This document shows, piece by piece, positions 60,916 through 64,000 of a stretch of DNA of 64,000 nucleotides. Origin of the DNA: Terriglobia bacterium (GTDB lineage: Bacteria > Acidobacteriota > Terriglobia > Bryobacterales > Bryobacteraceae); assembly GCA_020073305.1 (NCBI GenBank), contig JAIQFK010000023.1:1-64000 (forward strand), written 5' to 3'. The notes under the pieces were generated by a model that saw only the letters and a list, made by a program, of their open reading frames with translations, ran no database searches and was not told the DNA's origin. A program made the position numbers and the translations under genes. Position 1 is the stretch's first letter; every line of letters starts with the position of its first letter.

Positions 60916-61125
60916 ATGAAGAACTCTCGCGAGATCACGACGACCGGAATCGTTCCGGTTCTGTCGATAAGCCCCGTACAAGAGAATCAGTCGTTTTGCA
61001 GGACGTTCGTAATCGCCGCGAGGAACGCTAGACCCGAGTTGCACATTCGCGGGGCACAGTGGCACTACCTGTGCCGCTATGCTCGCCTCGGAACGAAAGG
61101 AGATTTAGAATGCGGCTCGCCTTAG
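60916..61125 (+). pseudogene. Possible truncated receiver-like gene
   Basis: From ATG 60916 (AAGGAT nearby) the frame gives MKNSREITTTGIVPVLSISP followed by VQENQS, similar in style to the start of degenerate receiver domains in this phylum. The remaining ~35 residues do not continue the fold, and the frame ends inside the next gene. Probably a remnant; a short leader peptide is another possibility. Confidence 0.3.
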
Positions 61126-62849
61126 TCGCACTGTTTTGTGCGTTGGCGCCGGGACAGACCGGCCCCAACGTCGTTACGCAACGCGTAGACAGCCAGAGGA
61201 GTGGGGTGAACGTGCTGGAGAAGGAATTGAACCAGCAATCTGTGAAGTCTCGCTTCGGCAAACTATGGACACTGTTTTCCGATGCCAAGATCATGGCCCA
61301 GCCGCTGTATGTCTCCAACATGAAGAGCGGCACGTGTCCGAGTGGTTGCAATACCATCATCTTCTGCTCGATGAAAGGCACTGTCTACGCTTACAAGGCG
61401 GATCAGAAGCCAACCACGATCAACGACACACTGGTGTGGGCAAGATATCTCGGCGATCCACGTCCCGGCGGCGGAGATATCGATGCTTGGGCCACCGACG
61501 ATCCCTGGTGGGGCATTCTCGGAACTCCCGCAATCGACCTTGCCAACAATCTGCTCTACGTTGTCGCGTGGAACCCGGACCAAAACTACCGGCTCTATGC
61601 GCTCAGTCTCCTCAATGGCCAGGTGGCAAAGGGTCCGGTGGTGGTGCAAGGATCGGCCGGCGGTGAGTCTTTTGTGCTGAGCACGCCCAACTGGAAGCAG
61701 CAGCGCAAGCAGCGTGCCGGTTTACTGTTGGACCATGGCACGCTATGGGTTGCGTTCGGCGGAGACAATCCGCGCGTGCAGTCGGGTTGGTTGTTCGTTT
61801 ATGACGCCGCCACACTCAACCGCAAAGCGGTGTGGAGTCCCACACCCGGTACGAACAATGGCGGCATCTGGATGTCGGGGAACGGTCCGCTGGCCGATGA
61901 CGTTGGAGACGTTTATTTGATGACGGGCAACGGCGAGTTCAATCCATCGAGTCAACGGTTCGGAGATAGCCTCGTCAAGCTGAGTCTGAGCACCTCCGGC
62001 GGGACCACAACTGTGAACGTGGCAGACTCGTTCACGCCATGTAACCAGTCATTTCTCAACGCACCCAACCAGGACTTGGATTTGGGCTCCTCCTCTCCCA
62101 TTTTCTTACCGGGCAATCTGATCGCAGGTGGTGGCAAGGACGGAATCATCTACGTGATGAACCGCGGCAAGCTTGGAGGTTTTCAGCCTGGGGCACCCGC
62201 GAATCCGCCGCAATTGCCTGTTTGCAGCGATACGCCCCTCGTCCTGCAGCGCGTCAATGCAACGGAGGGCCATATCCATGGCGCACCTGTTTTCTGGCAG
62301 GGTCCGAATGGCGCCGTCTGGGTATATGTGATGGGCGAGGGCGACAACTTGAAAGCATTCCCCTTCAAAAACGGGAGATTTCTGACGGGCGCGGCCGACG
62401 TGAAGAAGAGTGCTTGGCGGCCTCCCCACCCTGCTCCAGCAACTTGCGCGGGAACCCCCGACAACTGGATGCCCGGTGGAATCCTCAGCGTTTCCAGCGA
62501 CGCCAACCGGCAGGGCAGCGGCATCGTTTGGGCACTTGTTCCCGCCAACGGCGATGCCAACAGCTATCGCGGCGTAAAGGGCATGTTGATGGCGCTGAAT
62601 GCCGAAAACGTTGGCCACGAACTCTGGCGTAGCCAGGGTACTGACTCGGCAGTTGACACTCCCGATAGCTTCGGCCTTCTCTCCCGCTTCTGCCCCCCCA
62701 CCGTGGCCCACGGCAAAGTATTCGTTGCGACGGCCGGTGACAAGGAACCACTCAAACGCTACGGCGGCTTCGGCCAGCCACCGCCTTGCGGTCCGCGGCC
62801 GACACAATTCCCGCAGAACTTTGGGCTGGTCGTGTACGGTCTGAGGTAA
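61110..62849 (+). CDS. Secreted PQQ-like beta-propeller repeat protein
   Basis: A 579-residue protein with an excellent ribosome binding site (AAAGGAGA) before ATG 61110 and a signal peptide (1-17). The mature part shows beta-propeller blades of the PQQ-enzyme type: SRFGKLWTLFSDAKIMAQPL, GTVYAYKADQKP, WWGILGTPAIDLANNLLYVV, GWLFVYDAATLNRKAVWSPT, GDVYLMTGNGEFN and MLMALNAENVGHELWRS. The Cys pairs (TCPSGC and others) may form disulfides. No catalytic Asp/Glu or calcium site of true quinoprotein dehydrogenases could be identified, so it may be a binding or structural protein. Acidobacteria carry many such paralogues. Confidence 0.85.
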   Translation: MRLALVALFCALAPGQTGPNVVTQRVDSQRSGVNVLEKELNQQSVKSRFGKLWTLFSDAKIMAQPLYVSNMKSGTCPSGCNTIIFCSMKGTVYAYKADQKPTTINDTLVWARYLGDPRPGGGDIDAWATDDPWWGILGTPAIDLANNLLYVVAWNPDQNYRLYALSLLNGQVAKGPVVVQGSAGGESFVLSTPNWKQQRKQRAGLLLDHGTLWVAFGGDNPRVQSGWLFVYDAATLNRKAVWSPTPGTNNGGIWMSGNGPLADDVGDVYLMTGNGEFNPSSQRFGDSLVKLSLSTSGGTTTVNVADSFTPCNQSFLNAPNQDLDLGSSSPIFLPGNLIAGGGKDGIIYVMNRGKLGGFQPGAPANPPQLPVCSDTPLVLQRVNATEGHIHGAPVFWQGPNGAVWVYVMGEGDNLKAFPFKNGRFLTGAADVKKSAWRPPHPAPATCAGTPDNWMPGGILSVSSDANRQGSGIVWALVPANGDANSYRGVKGMLMALNAENVGHELWRSQGTDSAVDTPDSFGLLSRFCPPTVAHGKVFVATAGDKEPLKRYGGFGQPPPCGPRPTQFPQNFGLVVYGLR

Positions 62850-62966
62850 CTGGGCACCAACGCTGCAGTTGCTTATCGCGTATAAGGGCATTGGACGGCT
62901 CACCAGCGGTCCAACCTCCATTTCCCCTCGGTGCTTCAAAAACCGCGCCGAGCAACCGCTTCCTCG

Positions 62967-63028
62967 CGGTCGCGGCTCGGTAAGCACCTGACGGCGCAGA
63001 GAGCGCACTCTGAGCCGCGACCGTCAGG
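62967..63028. repeat. Overlapping inverted repeats after the beta-propeller gene
   Basis: CGGTCGCGGCTC (62967-62978) pairs with GAGCCGCGACCG (63012-63023), a perfect 12-bp stem. In competition, CCTGACGG (62987-62994) pairs with CCGTCAGG (63021-63028). A small GCGC-AGAGA-GCGC hairpin lies between. The rest of 62850-63159 shows no gene. Confidence 0.6.
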
Positions 63029-63159
63029 GAGTGGTTTTCGCCCTTTTTTCAACAGCCTCTAAGCGTCCAGTGCGATCTTTCCCTGATCAGTTCCGCCAAT
63101 CGTCTTCATCTCGAACTTCATCGTGGAACCTTCGATGGTCGCGATGCTAACCTGGGCCC

Positions 63160-63618
63160 ATGCGCCTTCTGTTGCTGCTTCTTTCGTTTGTCCTCCTTTC
63201 GTGCTCCTCTTCCGGACCAGCGGTTATGGATTCGGCGGGGTCCAAAGCCTATCTTGAGAAAGCCGCCGCGGTACCGGGCGCCATCCGAACCTCGAGCGGT
63301 CTCGTCTATCGCGAATTGAAAGCCGGCACGGGGGCTTCCCCCAAGGCCACCGATGTGGTGAAGGTCCACTACCGCGGAACTTTAGTGGATGGGGCGGAGT
63401 TTGACAGCTCCTATAAGCGAAATGAGCCGACGACATTTCCTCTCAATCAAGTCATCCCGTGCTGGACCGAAGGCGTGCAGAAGATGAAGATAGGTGGTAA
63501 GTCACAGTTGGTATGCCCTTCCAGCATCGCCTATGGCGATCGCGGAGCCCCTCCTGATATCCCTGGCGGCGCAACGCTCATCTTTGAGATCGAATTGCTG
63601 GAAATTGCGGGCTCTTGA
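63160..63618 (+). CDS. FKBP-type peptidyl-prolyl cis-trans isomerase, lipoprotein
   Basis: A 152-residue protein. The N-terminus MRLLLLLLSFVLLSCSSSGP is a lipoprotein signal with lipobox LLSC, so it is anchored in the envelope. The FKBP domain fills the rest: VKVHYRGTLVDGAEFDSSYK, then FPLNQVIPCWTEGVQKMKIG, then IAYGDRGAPPDIPGGATLIF and EIELLEI. It assists folding of exported proteins by proline isomerisation. The conserved Tyr, Phe-Asp and Trp residues of the active pocket are present. Confidence 0.95.
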   Translation: MRLLLLLLSFVLLSCSSSGPAVMDSAGSKAYLEKAAAVPGAIRTSSGLVYRELKAGTGASPKATDVVKVHYRGTLVDGAEFDSSYKRNEPTTFPLNQVIPCWTEGVQKMKIGGKSQLVCPSSIAYGDRGAPPDIPGGATLIFEIELLEIAGS

Positions 63619-63627
63619 TTGCCCGGC

Positions 63628-64000
63628 CTACGGGGCCGTAACGAAAATCGACTTTGGCAGCGTCGCGTGCACGCCTTTTACGCCATCGACAACTTCCGTG
63701 ACGTGCAAATCAACAGCGGCGCTCGTGAGCATATAGGCATCATCCCGGGAAAGACCACGCGCTGTCACCAGGTAGTCAATCATTTCCCTGGTGGCGCGGC
63801 GGGCCGCTTCGTCCAGGCTTTCATGAAGCCCCATCGTGATGAAGTGTGTAGGGGTCTCGGCGCGCGGCCAGCGCAGCTTCATGTCCTTTCGCACCGTGAG
63901 CCGGAATACTCCCGTCAAGTTGGTTTCGATCGCGGTCACGCACACTTCGCCATCCCCCTGGGCCGCATGTCCATCGCCCACTGCAAACAGCGCCCCGCGA
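63628..64000 (-). CDS. Acetamidase/formamidase family protein, C-terminal part (runs off window)
   Basis: The frame is open to the window end (RGALFAVGDGHAAQGDGEVC, then VTAIETNL), the conserved metal-binding GDGHAAQGDGE motif of acetamidase/formamidase enzymes. The C-terminus reads THFITMGLHESLDEAARRAT, then DYLVTARGLSRDDAYMLTSA and VDLHVTEVVDGVKGVHATLP. These cytoplasmic enzymes hydrolyse formamide or acetamide to ammonia and the acid. About 120 C-terminal residues are visible. It converges with the FKBP gene, 9 bases apart. Confidence 0.93.
   Translation of the reverse strand, partial: RGALFAVGDGHAAQGDGEVCVTAIETNLTGVFRLTVRKDMKLRWPRAETPTHFITMGLHESLDEAARRATREMIDYLVTARGLSRDDAYMLTSAAVDLHVTEVVDGVKGVHATLPKSIFVTAP

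Noticed and set aside
61110-62849. Methanol/ethanol-type PQQ alcohol dehydrogenase
   Set aside because: Only the propeller repeats are visible; I could not find the vicinal Cys pair or the catalytic Asp context of those enzymes.

Overview
The window looks like a chromosomal segment of an Acidobacteriota bacterium, probably of the Bryobacterales/Solibacter type. This is inferred from gene style only: moderately high GC, many secreted PQQ-like and CocE-type enzymes, Ig-like repeat proteins, and a PEP-CTERM-flavoured exopolysaccharide (EPS) locus. No rRNA gene or phylogenetic marker is present to confirm it.

Left part (1-13.8 kb): ordinary and accessory genes. It opens with the 3' end of an ISL3-type transposase and a tRNA-Cys. 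Then come a secreted CocE-type hydrolase, a small c-type cytochrome paired with a GlcG/HbpS-like protein, a secreted PQQ-type sugar dehydrogenase, MsrA, a GT4 glycosyltransferase overlapping a YggS homologue, a PD-(D/E)XK-like protein, and a tight run of glycine-zipper protein, DsbA-like protein and SDR. A decayed second copy of the glycosyltransferase 3' end lies at 2044-2195. A tRNA-Pro with a strong terminator is followed by an odd stretch: AAACCC tandem repeats, a perfect 16-bp inverted repeat and a polypyrimidine tract.

Central and right part (14.2-60.2 kb): one very large EPS/surface polysaccharide locus. It holds an initiating phosphoglycosyltransferase, two asparagine-synthase-like enzymes (one with a degraded glutaminase domain), a GT2, at least four GT4-type glycosyltransferases, an outer-membrane beta-barrel candidate and two heparinase/lyase-like secreted proteins (one of about 2000 residues). 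It also holds a ChbG-type deacetylase, a fused Gfo/Idh/MocA-SDR enzyme, a methyltransferase, a short Wza-like exporter, a Wzc/GumC-like chain-length protein, an ExeA-like ATPase, a CpsD-like kinase, a NodB-like protein, a CapK-like ligase, Wzy-like and Wzx-like proteins and a nucleotide-sugar dehydrogenase. Inside it, on the minus strand, is a four-gene cassette (fatty-acyl-AMP ligase, carrier protein, SGNH protein, MBOAT) with the logic of the Gram-positive dlt operon but a FAAL-type ligase. I regard this as the most interesting system in the window.

Regulation: the locus encodes an NtrC-type sigma-54 activator and a receiver-like protein lacking the phospho-accepting Asp. Two very good sigma-54 (-24/-12) promoter matches lie before the phosphoglycosyltransferase and the beta-barrel operon, and weaker ones lie before asnB and in the divergent region between a 60-residue PEP-CTERM protein and the wzc-like gene. 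No exosortase gene is visible. Right end (60.2-64 kb): probable gene remnants, a secreted PQQ-like beta-propeller protein, an FKBP-type lipoprotein and the 3' end of an acetamidase/formamidase.
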